This document shows, in pieces, positions 1 through 8,228 of a stretch of 46,523 nucleotides of DNA. The stretch spans positions 17,266 to 63,788 of the forward strand of contig JAUMWV010000002.1 in the NCBI GenBank assembly GCA_030529455.1, given 5' to 3'. This DNA is from Propionibacteriaceae bacterium (GTDB lineage Bacteria; Actinomycetota; Actinomycetes; Propionibacteriales; Propionibacteriaceae). The position numbers and the translations under genes are program-made. The notes under the pieces were generated by a model. That model was not told the origin of the DNA and ran no database searches. It was given only the letters and a program-made list of their open reading frames with translations. Numbering within the stretch: the stretch's first letter is position 1; every line of letters begins with the position of its first letter.

Positions 1-55
1 CCCCTTCCCCAGGGGCTCCAGCAAAGATCTCGCGTCCACCGCGGACGACACCAGC
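1..55 (-). pseudogene. Duplicated internal fragment of dprA
   Basis: These 55 bases are identical to 2019-2073 inside the intact dprA gene and in the same orientation. Read on the minus strand they encode the DprA segment around VSSAVDARSLLEPLGKG. Identity stops abruptly after base 55. The copy runs off the left edge, so the rest, expected to be the 3' part of dprA, cannot be seen. It could be the displaced 3' end of dprA left by insertion of the DNA at 56-2018, or simply a tandem duplication remnant. Confidence 0.85.
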
Positions 56-630
56 ACCCTCACCACCCATGTCCTTTGACTCGGGGCTCCCAGATCAGGG
101 AGCCTGCCCGGCAAACCGGGACCATCGGCCAAGGCCATCGCGACCGGCGTTGAGCTCCTTCGGAGCGCCTCCGGGGCAAAGCCGTCGGTTTAGGAAGTGC
201 GTCGCTGTAACGTCCCGAGAGGACATTAGCCGGTTCTGGACGCCTCACAGGAGCTCACCAACCGCCCGGTACGCCCCCGCTCGCGGTGGGGCAGCGGCGC
301 TGATTGAGGACCGCGGCCAGGATGTCTCCAATACCTCTCGCGCGCGGTGGGCAGCAGCCTCGAAGAGCCTCGCCGCCGTCGACGACGCGACCCGCGACGA
401 GGTTGACCCAGTTTCTATCGCGATCGGACCGGCCTTGGCTTCGAGTTGGCGCCCGAACCAACCCCTTGGAGTTCGGTGAGACCTACGCTGTCACCAATCC
501 CGCCGAGTACCGCCGCCGCGCCTGGGCGACCGGCCGAACCGCTCCTAGACCGAACGCGCCCGGTAATGACCTCAGCGGGGGCAAAGATGAGTAAGGCCCG
601 TCGGGCCGTGAAGGCCGTCAGGGGACACGC
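56..630. other. Gap with no recognised gene
   Basis: About 575 bases between the dprA fragment and the first convincing gene. Short open frames exist on both strands but none has a recognisable domain or good start signal. A short frame ending at 634 overlaps the next start as ATGA and could be the tail of a decayed upstream gene. I see no RNA gene, transposase or clear inverted repeat here. Confidence 0.5.
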
Positions 631-1278
631 ATGAGCACAATCAACATCAGCACGTGGCATCGTCTGCTGATCGCCGCGGCCGTGCTGCTCTTCGCTGCGC
701 AGTTCGTGACCGCTCTCATCCCAACCGACTTCGAAGTATTAGGGGCAGTGACGTGGGTGGAACAGTACCGCGTGTTCCTTCAGGTGAGCAATGAGCTTCG
801 CCTCTTTGCGGCGCTCACACTGGCCGCCGCCCTCGTCACCTGGCACGGTTCAGCCCCCACGAGCGCACGCCGTGCGATTGGGTTCTCAGCGCTTGGGCTC
901 GCCGTCGTCGTCGAATTGCTCATGGTCATTGCCGAAGGCAGGCTGGCCTACCCGATCCCGGGCCTGGACCTAGACGACACAACAGCGGCGTTGATGATCG
1001 CGATGAGCTACGGAGCATCGCATGCCGCAAACATCTTGTTCGCCGTGGCCGCGCTTGCCTTGATGCTGGACCCGCGTGCCGCCACCGGCGCATGGTTCAG
1101 TGTTGCGTCCATCCTCGTGGCAGGCGTTCAGATCGTTGCGAGCTTCCCGTGGATGCTGTCCGCAGGACTGCGTGTCGTGGCTGCGTTCGCATTGCTGGGA
1201 TGGTTCGCCCTCATCGCCAGCGCTTCGCGACGAGTAGCCACCGGACCCAGCCAGCGCCGAGACACTCGTCCCACCTAA
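631..1278 (+). CDS. Predicted multi-pass membrane protein
   Basis: A 215-residue, strongly hydrophobic protein with about six membrane helices: residues ~10-30, 58-72, 85-105, 125-150, 155-175 and 180-200. A charged tail ends in TGPSQRRDTRPT. The layout resembles the small integral membrane proteins grouped as DUF4386, but I see no diagnostic motif, so no function is given. The ATG at 631 is preceded by AGGGGA at good distance and overlaps the stop of a short upstream frame. It is the only intact-looking gene between the duplicated dprA piece and dprA, so it may be cargo of inserted DNA. Confidence 0.6.
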   Translation: MSTINISTWHRLLIAAAVLLFAAQFVTALIPTDFEVLGAVTWVEQYRVFLQVSNELRLFAALTLAAALVTWHGSAPTSARRAIGFSALGLAVVVELLMVIAEGRLAYPIPGLDLDDTTAALMIAMSYGASHAANILFAVAALALMLDPRAATGAWFSVASILVAGVQIVASFPWMLSAGLRVVAAFALLGWFALIASASRRVATGPSQRRDTRPT

Positions 1279-1312
1279 CTAGGCACCTTGAGGCAGGCCC
1301 TATCCCGCGAGA

Positions 1313-1741
1313 GTGACCCTGCCCTCGAATGGTGTGGTTGCCGTCTCGGGTCCTCGAGGGCGCTACCTGGAAAGAAACAGCGCGACGCTGGTGAACCGGG
1401 TTCCTGCCCGCGCATCCCCGCCACGCCCGGGACTTGTCGGCGGAATCCTGACCATCCACCGCCGCGACCGGCCACTCCTGGGCCCGGCACAACGACGCCA
1501 GTTCCACGCACTAGTCCGCCACGTCTATACCGGGCCAGGCGGTGGCCTTGCTGAGATCCTGGCCCGCAGCACCACCCTCGGCTCTCCACGGGCAACAGAG
1601 GCATGACTGGACCGCTATCGCATCGCCGCTACCGGGCTGCCGAAAGACCTACCACCGGAAGCATGGGTGGGCCTGTTCAAGACAACGGGACCGTCAGCAC
1701 CACGAGCGACGCTCGGACTGGTGCCTCCTGAGTCGTCTTAG
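1313..1741 (+). pseudogene. Interrupted ORF of unknown function
   Basis: One reading frame stays open from 1313 to a TGA at 1604-1606. It continues in the same frame with gene-like composition (LDRYRIAATGLPKDLPPEAW and onward) to a TAG at 1739-1741. The residues on both sides of the TGA look like one protein interrupted by a nonsense mutation. The first ~30 codons may not be original. I do not recognise the family. It lies between the small membrane protein and dprA, within DNA bounded by the 55-bp direct repeats. Confidence 0.4.
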
Positions 1742-1787
1742 AACGCCTACGGGCGGTTAGGCTCTGCCGGGAAAGCGAAGTCGGGTT

Positions 1788-2909
1788 CTAGCCAGCGGGC
1801 CGCAGCAGACGCCACCGCCCGTCGTCGGTGGCACTCACCAACCCCTTCACCTCGAGTTCGCCGAGGGTCGCCAGACAGGCCGGAAGGTCCAGCCCGGTCA
1901 GCAGGGCGATCTCCCCCGCGCTCCGGGTTCCCCGACCTGGCAGACACTCCCTCACCGCGAGTTCGCTGGGCGACAACCCATCCAACGGACGCTCCTGCCC
2001 ACCCACCGGCAACCGCGGCCCCTTCCCCAGGGGCTCCAGCAAAGATCTCGCGTCCACCGCGGACGACACCAGCGTCGCCTCGCCATCGCGGATCAGCCGG
2101 TGTGGGGTGACGGAGTTCGCGGACGTGATGGGGCCGGGCACCGCCATGACGATCCGGCCGAGGCCCGCGGCCCAGGTCGCGGTGTTGCGGGCCCCTGACC
2201 GGGCGGAGGCCTCGACCACGATGGTTCCCGCGCTCAACGCCGCGATGATCCGGTTGCGGGCCAGGAAGCCCGATCTGGTGGGGTGCGCCCCGGGAGGCAA
2301 CTCCGAGACCAACAGGCCAGAGGCAGCGACCCGGTCAAGTACCCCCGTGTTGCCCCGCGGATACCGCTGGTCCAGCCCGTTGGCGAGCACCGCGATCGTG
2401 GGTCCGTCGGCCGCCAGGGCGGACTTGTGCGCCTGCAGATCGATGCCGTACGCGCCACCCGAGACCACCGTCCACCCCTCCACCGCGAGGTCGTAGGCCA
2501 GGTCGGCGGCGGCCATGTCCCCGTAGCTGGTGGAGGCTCGCGACCCGACCACCGCCACCGCCCGGTCGCACCATTCGCGAAGAGAACCCTGTCCGCACAC
2601 CCACAGCCCGAACGGCGCGCCCGCCATCCCCCCGACGGGCTCGATCGTGTCCAGCCCAGCGAGACCGTCCGGCCAGTCGTCGTCGCCCGGTATCACGAAC
2701 CGTAGGCCGTAGCGTCTGCTCTCCGCGGCAAGCGCATCGACCCGCACCTGCCCGGCGCGCCGCCCAAACCGTGTGTCGCGAGCCGACCTGAGCGCCTCCC
2801 AGATCTCAACCGCCCCATGGGCGGCGACGAGGGCCGACAAACCGGCGTGGGCCTGGGCCTGGATGGCGCACAGCCCCGCCCGGGCCCGGCGTTCAGGCGT
2901 CCATGTCAT
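1788..2909 (-). CDS. dprA: DNA-processing protein DprA
   Basis: DprA (Smf) binds incoming single-stranded DNA in the cytoplasm and loads RecA during natural transformation. The 373-residue protein has the family layout: a helical N-terminal part (~1-75), a Rossmann-like core (~100-305) with VGSRASTSYG, the glycine-rich SGGAYGID and the GTIVVEA strand, and a C-terminal winged helix (~310-370). Its ATG overlaps the comM stop as ATGA (2906-2909), so it is the last gene of yraN-comM-dprA and probably translationally coupled. Codons covering 2019-2073 are duplicated at the left edge of the window. No stop or frameshift is visible, so the gene should be functional. Confidence 0.95.
   Translation of the reverse strand: MTWTPERRARAGLCAIQAQAHAGLSALVAAHGAVEIWEALRSARDTRFGRRAGQVRVDALAAESRRYGLRFVIPGDDDWPDGLAGLDTIEPVGGMAGAPFGLWVCGQGSLREWCDRAVAVVGSRASTSYGDMAAADLAYDLAVEGWTVVSGGAYGIDLQAHKSALAADGPTIAVLANGLDQRYPRGNTGVLDRVAASGLLVSELPPGAHPTRSGFLARNRIIAALSAGTIVVEASARSGARNTATWAAGLGRIVMAVPGPITSANSVTPHRLIRDGEATLVSSAVDARSLLEPLGKGPRLPVGGQERPLDGLSPSELAVRECLPGRGTRSAGEIALLTGLDLPACLATLGELEVKGLVSATDDGRWRLLRPAG
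2019..2073. repeat. 55-bp direct repeat, right copy (within dprA)
   Basis: Exact match to 1-55 in the same orientation, about 2.0 kb apart. The DNA between the copies carries one membrane protein gene and a broken ORF. The repeat starts inside dprA about 230 bases before its stop codon. Because the left copy is cut by the window, the true repeat may be longer. Confidence 0.9.
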
Positions 2910-4429
2910 GCTGCCTCCTGCCCTTGCCCGAACCGCATCGCTAGGGCCAGATGTAGCTGTTCCCGGGACACCCGGTCACGGCCGGCCAGGTCCGCCAGCG
3001 TCCACGCGACCCGGAGAACCTTGTCGACGCCGCGGGCGCTCAACCGTCCCCGGCGCACCGCCTCGTCGAGCAGTTCGGCCCCCTCGGGAGCGGGCAGCTG
3101 CCTTCTCAGGTACCCACCTGATACCTCGCCGTTGGTCAGCCACCCGGAGCCGCTCAGCCGCCGCAGCTGCCGCTTCCTCGCCTCCAGAACCCGGTCGGCG
3201 ACGACCGCCGTGGTCTCGGCATTGGTCTTGGACATCGCGAGCAGGCTCCGGCGGATCGGGTTCAACCGCTGCCGGATGTCGACCCGGTCCAGAATCGGTC
3301 CACTGATCCGCTCCCCGTAGCGGCGCACCGCCATCGGCGCGCACCGGCACTCGGCACCTGGGGTGCCCGCGTTGCCGCAGGGGCACGGGTTCGCGGCGAG
3401 CACCAGCTGAAAGCGGGCGGGGTACCTCGCCTCGGCGTGCGCCCTGCTGATCGTCACCCAGCCCGATTCCAGCGGGGTGCGCAGGGCATCCAGCGCCCGG
3501 AACCCGAACTCGGGAGCCTCGTCGAGGAACAACACTCCGCGGTGGGCGAGGCTGATGGCGCCGGGCCGGATGAACCGGGCACCTCCGCCGACCAGGCTGA
3601 CCAGCGAGGCCGAATGGTGTGGGTCGGCGAACGGAGGCCTGGTCAGGAGCCCACCGTTGAGGTCGCGCCCGGCGAGGGAGTGCACCGCCGACACCTCGAT
3701 CGCTTCGGCCGCTGAGAGTTCGGGCAGGAGCCACGGCAGCCTCGCCGCCAGCATCGTCTTGCCCACTCCCGGCGGGCCGCTGAACAGCAGATGGTGGCGT
3801 CCGGCTGCCGCGACCTCCAGCGCCCAGCGTCCCTCGGGCTGCCCGACCACGTCGGCCAGGTCGAGCGCCGAGGGCTCGGGCCCCGTCCTATCCGGCGGCA
3901 TCGGCTCATGGTCCACGCACCCGCCCCGCAGCACCTCGGCAAGTTCCTGCAGGGTCGCGACGCCCCAGATCCGCAGACCCTCGACGAGGCTCGCCTCGCC
4001 GACCTGGGAGGCTGGCACGATCGCGCTTTCCATCCCTGCCCGTGCGGCCGCGAGCAGACCGGGGAGAATCCCCCGCACCTCGCGGACGCGGCCGTCCAGC
4101 CCGACCTCACCCATCAGCAGCGTCGAACCCAGCAGATCCCTTGGTACCTGGCCGCTCACCGCCAGTAGCGCAGCGATCATGCCCAGGTCGTAGTGGGAAC
4201 CGCTTTTCGGCAGCGTCGCGGGGATCAGGTTGAAGGTAACGAGCTGCGCTGGCCAGGCCAGAGCCGAGCTGGTGACGGCCGCCTTGCAGCGTTCCTTCGC
4301 CTCGCTGAGTGAGGCGTCCGGCAGGCCGACCACCACAGTTCTTGGCAGCCCGCCGCCGATCGCCGCCTCGATCTCGACCAGACTGCCCTCCAGCCCGAGC
4401 AGCGCCACGGACCAGGCCGAGGCGCTCAC
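2906..4429 (-). CDS. comM: YifB/ComM family Mg-chelatase-like AAA+ ATPase
   Basis: ComM is a hexameric AAA+ helicase that promotes branch migration when taken-up DNA is integrated. The 507-residue protein has an N-terminal ChlI/Lon-like domain (~1-190), a Mg-chelatase AAA+ core with Walker A GPPGVGKT (~215) and Walker B VLFLDEAPEF, a CPCG zinc-like motif, and a C-terminal Mg-chelatase helical domain. I chose the GTG at 4427-4429: it overlaps the yraN stop as GTGA and gives the usual start SASAWSVALLGLEG. The frame stays open upstream to 4540, but that part only overlaps yraN. The next gene, dprA, overlaps by four bases. Confidence 0.93.
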   Translation of the reverse strand: MSASAWSVALLGLEGSLVEIEAAIGGGLPRTVVVGLPDASLSEAKERCKAAVTSSALAWPAQLVTFNLIPATLPKSGSHYDLGMIAALLAVSGQVPRDLLGSTLLMGEVGLDGRVREVRGILPGLLAAARAGMESAIVPASQVGEASLVEGLRIWGVATLQELAEVLRGGCVDHEPMPPDRTGPEPSALDLADVVGQPEGRWALEVAAAGRHHLLFSGPPGVGKTMLAARLPWLLPELSAAEAIEVSAVHSLAGRDLNGGLLTRPPFADPHHSASLVSLVGGGARFIRPGAISLAHRGVLFLDEAPEFGFRALDALRTPLESGWVTISRAHAEARYPARFQLVLAANPCPCGNAGTPGAECRCAPMAVRRYGERISGPILDRVDIRQRLNPIRRSLLAMSKTNAETTAVVADRVLEARKRQLRRLSGSGWLTNGEVSGGYLRRQLPAPEGAELLDEAVRRGRLSARGVDKVLRVAWTLADLAGRDRVSREQLHLALAMRFGQGQEAA

Positions 4430-4803
4430 GATCCAATACCTTTCACGTGGTGAATCCGGGGCCGCTGGCCACGCGCCACGATCACACCGATCGCATCCAG
4501 CCGCACCTGAGGGGCTCCCTCCCCGTGCTCGGCCAGCCACAGCCCCGCGAGCTGGCGAAGCCGCCGGGCCTTGGCGTAGGTGATCGCCTCAAGCGGGTCT
4601 CCATAGCCGGTCCCCGCGCGACACTTCACTTCAACGAAGACCACCGTTCCCTCGGGGTCGGCTGCCACGATGTCGATCTCACCGGTTCGACAGCGCCAGT
4701 TCCGTTCGATGACCACCCAGCCCTGACTGAGCAGATGGTCGACGGCCAGGTCCTCTCCGCGAGCGCCGAGCGTGCGATGCGCTCGCCTCTCCTGTGTCCT
4801 CAT
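4426..4803 (-). CDS. yraN: UPF0102 (YraN-like) putative endonuclease
   Basis: A 125-residue protein of the UPF0102/YraN family, whose fold resembles PD-(D/E)XK nucleases. The core motif is clear: GEIDIVA followed by VVFVEVKCR, giving the acidic residues and the E-x-K expected of that fold, plus the GDPLEAI segment. The cellular role of the family is not settled. It is the first gene of yraN-comM-dprA, with its TGA overlapping the comM GTG. Two DnaA-box-like sequences lie 49-88 bases upstream of its start. Confidence 0.9.
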   Translation of the reverse strand: MRTQERRAHRTLGARGEDLAVDHLLSQGWVVIERNWRCRTGEIDIVAADPEGTVVFVEVKCRAGTGYGDPLEAITYAKARRLRQLAGLWLAEHGEGAPQVRLDAIGVIVARGQRPRIHHVKGIGS

Positions 4804-4851
4804 GATTACCTCCGCCCTTCATTAGGGGCGGCTGGAGAACCCGTTCCGTCC

Positions 4852-4891
4852 GTATCCACAGGTTCTGTTTGGCGGCTGCGCGTTATCCACA
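4852..4891. promoter_or_regulatory. Two DnaA-box-like 9-mers upstream of yraN-comM-dprA
   Basis: TTATCCACA at 4883-4891 is a perfect match to the consensus DnaA box. GTATCCACA at 4852-4860 differs at one base and has the same orientation, 31 bases away. They lie in the 170-bp divergent gap between yraN and the TadE-like gene. Binding by DnaA is inferred from the sequence only. Confidence 0.45.
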
Positions 4892-4976
4892 GATTCCCGA
4901 GTCGTGGGGAACTGACCGGTAGTCCGTGTCAGGATGAGGCGATAGCGAGCACGGTTGGTTTGCCTTGGAGAATGCC

Positions 4977-5450
4977 ATGCCTACTGAACTAGCGGCGACC
5001 CCTTGTCCCCACGGGACAGAGGCCATCAGCGCCACGGCGATGGGAGCGCCCTGCGCTTCCTCGGCCGTTGGCGACGTCAGGCGCGTCAGCGACGAGCGCG
5101 GCCTGTCCAGCAGCGTCCAGCTCAGCCTGCTGTTCCCCACCTTCCTGTTGCTGTTCTTCCTCGCTCTGCAGTGGAGCCTGTACTACTGGGCCTCTACCAC
5201 CGCGTTGGCAGCAGCCCAAGATGGGGCCCGCGCGGCTGCCGCCTACGGTTCAACCCTGAGAGATGGGATCGCCGCGGCTGAAGCCGCCCTGACCACCGAT
5301 GCGCTCCAGAACTCACGGGTCACCGGCGAGAGGGGAACGACGACGACCACCATCACGGTCACGGGGCGGTCGAAGGCGCTCTTCCCCGGGTGGGCGCCCG
5401 AGATCACCCAGACCGCGAGCCTGCCCACCGAACGCATCACGCGTAAGTGA
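4977..5450 (+). CDS. TadE-like pseudopilin-type protein
   Basis: A 157-residue protein with a charged N-terminus (~1-38), the TadE-like segment ERGLSSSVQLSLLFPTFLLL leading into one membrane helix (~40-65), then an alanine-rich extracytoplasmic part ending in a Thr-rich strand. TadE-family proteins are minor pseudopilins of Tad pili. I chose the ATG at 4977 because GGAG lies 6 bases upstream; a TTG at 4965 is also in frame. No tadA/B/C or TadF partner is next to it, so it is isolated here. A weak stem-loop at 5453-5474 follows the stop. Confidence 0.7.
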   Translation: MPTELAATPCPHGTEAISATAMGAPCASSAVGDVRRVSDERGLSSSVQLSLLFPTFLLLFFLALQWSLYYWASTTALAAAQDGARAAAAYGSTLRDGIAAAEAALTTDALQNSRVTGERGTTTTTITVTGRSKALFPGWAPEITQTASLPTERITRK

Positions 5451-5724
5451 AACCAGCTCCCGAGCGTGGGCTGGCTGCTCGCAGGTAGCTAGCCCATCAC
5501 GTGGCCGGACGCCGATGGCTCGCCCCGTTGCGCTACCTGGTCCGCGTCCTCAGCCAGGTCTGCGTCGTGACCACGAAACCATGCGCGGCCCTACCGATGC
5601 GGGAAAGCCTGCGAACTCGCCGGGCCCAGTGGTCCCCAGCCGCATTCCGGGAGCGGTCGCAGGAGTTTTCCACAGCTTCACGGTCACCGGCGGTTCCGGG
5701 GTGCTGCTCCCACACGATGAGGAC

Positions 5725-6642
5725 ATGCGCACCATCATCACCATCGCCATCGCTGCACTCATGCTGATATCTGGGACGGCCAGCGCGAACGCCAACAACA
5801 TTCCGGACCTGATCCCGCCGGTTCCGGGGGCCCCGACCCGTGGTTTCAGCGTCGGCGAACGGAACTGGGATCGGGGACATCGAGGCGTCGACCTCGCCGC
5901 CGAGGTGGGCACTCCGGTCCGGGCGGCCGCGTCCGGCACCGTCCGCTACGCCGGTTCCCTGGCAGGCCGAGGCGTGGTGTCCCTTGAACACGGGGCGTGG
6001 CGCACAACCTACGAACCCCTGGTCCCGAATGTCTCAGCGGGCGCGTCGGTGAGGGCTGGTGACGTGATCGGCCATCTCGTCGCAGGTCATCCTGGCTGCT
6101 CTGCCCCGGCTTGCCTGCACTGGGGGCTCACCAACGGTGAGGCCTATCGCGACCCCCTGAGCCACGTGCGGACGACGCCGGTCCGGCTGCTGCCGACCGG
6201 CACGGCGATCCCAGCCACGCCGCCCAGGCCGACCCATGGGCGTCAGGGGTCCTTGCTGACCTGGCCCGCGCAGGGGAACGCCGGTTCGCCTTTCGGCATG
6301 CGGCTGCACCCCATCCTGGGGTACTGGCGGATGCACTGGGGCGTGGACATCGGCGCCGCATGCGGAACGCCGCTCTACGCGGCGGGCAACGGGAAGGTGA
6401 GCGCGCGGCGCTACAGCGACGGCTACGGCCACTACCTCGCCATCGACCTCGGCACGGTCAACGGCGCACGATTGGTAGTGGGTTACGCCCACGCCCAGCA
6501 CTACATCGTGAGCGTCGGCGATTCCGTGACAGCGGGTCAGGTGGTCGGCTACGTCGGGACCACGGGGTTGTCCACCGGCTGCCACCTCCACCTGGAGCTG
6601 AGCGAGAACGGCCGCAAGGTCGATCCCATGACCTGGTTTTGA
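5725..6642 (+). CDS. Secreted protein with two M23 peptidase domains
   Basis: A 305-residue exported protein. An N-terminal signal peptide (MRTIITIAIAALMLISGTAS) is followed by two M23/LytM units. Unit 1 (~35-145) has HRGVD and LHWGL; unit 2 (~175-305) has HWGVD and the complete CHLHLEL motif. M23 enzymes are zinc metallopeptidases that cut peptidoglycan cross-bridges; some act as non-catalytic activators. Unit 2 keeps the zinc ligands. Unit 1 has LHW in place of HLH, so it may be inactive or regulatory. The frame is open upstream to 5299, but the signal peptide fixes the ATG at 5725. Confidence 0.85.
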   Translation: MRTIITIAIAALMLISGTASANANNIPDLIPPVPGAPTRGFSVGERNWDRGHRGVDLAAEVGTPVRAAASGTVRYAGSLAGRGVVSLEHGAWRTTYEPLVPNVSAGASVRAGDVIGHLVAGHPGCSAPACLHWGLTNGEAYRDPLSHVRTTPVRLLPTGTAIPATPPRPTHGRQGSLLTWPAQGNAGSPFGMRLHPILGYWRMHWGVDIGAACGTPLYAAGNGKVSARRYSDGYGHYLAIDLGTVNGARLVVGYAHAQHYIVSVGDSVTAGQVVGYVGTTGLSTGCHLHLELSENGRKVDPMTWF

Positions 6643-6806
6643 CACCGGTCAGGCGCCCGGTTGCCACTTGGCGCTTGGCAGACGGCCGATTCCCGGTCGG
6701 TGCCGTCAGTCGGGAGGCACCCGCCCAAGGTGGCCGGTCCCGGGCCACTCCGGGCGCCCGGTCCCCGCCAGGCGCTGCCGCCCGCGAGGCCTGATAGAAC
6801 TAACCC

Positions 6807-7916
6807 ATGCGCGACAGAAGCCTCGCCCGGGCACGCTTGGTTTCCCAAGGCCTACCCTGCCCCGGATACGCGACCCCTCACCAGGCGGTGGCCTCGTTCG
6901 GGGCGATGCAGGGTCAGGATCTTCCGGGCGTCGTGGCGTCCGCCACGTTGCGGGTTTCGGGCGGGGTGGCTACCGAAGTGCTGCACGCGTTCGACCGCGG
7001 CGAGCTCGTCCGCGGTTACCCCATGCGCGGGACGGTCTTTCTGACCGCGGCGGAAGACCTCGCCTGGATGAGCCAGCTCTGCGCGGGACAGGCGATCCAG
7101 GCGGCGAGGCGACGCCGGGACCAACTCGGCCTCGACGAACGCCAGGTGGAGCGCGCCAGCTCGGTTGCTCGCTCCGCGTTGGACCAGCGGCTGGGCAGGA
7201 TCAGCCGCGCGGACCTCTACTCCGCCTGGCAGGAGGCGGGCCTGTCCACCGGCGAGGGGCGGGGATACCATCTGCTGTATCACCTGATCGCCACGGTTGG
7301 CCTGTGCTACGGCCCCTGGAATGGCGCCGAGCAGGACATCGTCGCAGCGCCATCCTGGCTTCCTGCGGGATCGACGCTCGAAGCACGGTTCAACGGTGAT
7401 CGCATCGCCGCGACCGCCGAGCTTCTGCGCCGCTACCTCACCAGCCGGGGACCAGCCACGCTCCGGGACTTCGCCTGGTGGACCAAGCTTCCCTTGCGTG
7501 AGATCCGCGCTGCCCTCGCTACCATCAGCGCCGAGGTCGAACTCGCCGATCCTTTCAGCAAACAGCCGGGAGCCGAGCCCCGCTATCAGCGGCCCGGGCT
7601 GTCCGATGAGGTTTCGGCCCTCGTCAAGGAAGCCGCCCGGCCCCTGTTACTGCCCGGTTTCGACGAGTTCATCCTCGGCTATCCCGACCGCCTGTTCGCG
7701 ATGTCGGAGAAAGTGCACCAGCGCCTGGTTCCCGGCAACAACGGCGTGTTCCAGCGTTCTGTCGTCATCGGTGGCGAGGTGCGGGCGCTCTGGCGTCGGC
7801 TCGGTCAACCGCATCGGCGACAACTCGCTGTGGAGGCGCCCGAGCGTCCGCTGTCTAAGGCCCATACCGCCGCGGTGGAGAGGCTATTCACCCGTTTCCC
7901 CTTCGTCGCCGCGTGA
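6807..7916 (+). CDS. AlkX/YcaQ-type winged-helix protein (HTH_42)
   Basis: A 369-residue protein of the winged-helix family that includes the DNA glycosylases AlkZ and YcaQ/AlkX, which repair bulky alkylation and interstrand crosslinks. Typical landmarks are an N-terminal LARARLVSQGL, the QxQ site as Q35-G-Q37-D, GYPMRGTVFL, FAWWTKLP, and near the end LLPGFDEFILGY with a conserved Asp. The family's catalytic pair normally has an aliphatic middle residue (Q-aliphatic-Q); here it is glycine. Glycosylase activity is inferred from family membership only. No clear Shine-Dalgarno precedes the ATG. It stands alone. Confidence 0.82.
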   Translation: MRDRSLARARLVSQGLPCPGYATPHQAVASFGAMQGQDLPGVVASATLRVSGGVATEVLHAFDRGELVRGYPMRGTVFLTAAEDLAWMSQLCAGQAIQAARRRRDQLGLDERQVERASSVARSALDQRLGRISRADLYSAWQEAGLSTGEGRGYHLLYHLIATVGLCYGPWNGAEQDIVAAPSWLPAGSTLEARFNGDRIAATAELLRRYLTSRGPATLRDFAWWTKLPLREIRAALATISAEVELADPFSKQPGAEPRYQRPGLSDEVSALVKEAARPLLLPGFDEFILGYPDRLFAMSEKVHQRLVPGNNGVFQRSVVIGGEVRALWRRLGQPHRRQLAVEAPERPLSKAHTAAVERLFTRFPFVAA

Positions 7917-8228
7917 GTGCAGTATCTCCGCGGCACCCGAGGGCGTGGTGCCGTCGCCAGGCGGCTTGCCCTACCGTGGTTGCGCTCCCGCCGAGCCACA
8001 TGCGAGCGATCGGCACCCACTGATGCCGCCGCTACGGCCGCCTCGCCCATGAAACCGCAGGAGCGCGTGGGCTGTTGAACGGTCGTGGTCGTGGCCTCGG
8101 GCCTCGCCCATCGGAACGTAGGAACACGGGTCCTCCGTGGGTGCTGGATGGGCGATGTCGGCGAGCGCGGTTCCACGTCCGAAAAGGGTCTGGGTCCGCG
8201 GCCGACCCCAGGCGGTGTTTCCTCACGG
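7917..8228. other. Non-coding gap before the repeat array
   Basis: No credible gene on either strand. A sequence at about 8170-8196 (TTCCACGTCC then AAAAGGGTCTGGG) resembles the array repeat after several C-to-T and G-to-A changes. It sits about 60 bases before the first clear unit, so the repeat field may extend into this gap. Confidence 0.4.

Noticed and set aside
1279-1787. Insertion sequence or transposase
   Set aside because: I looked for transposase motifs and terminal inverted repeats near the broken ORF and found none.
5299-5724. N-terminal extension of the M23 protein
   Set aside because: The Arg/Pro-rich translation precedes a clear signal peptide, which must be at the N-terminus.
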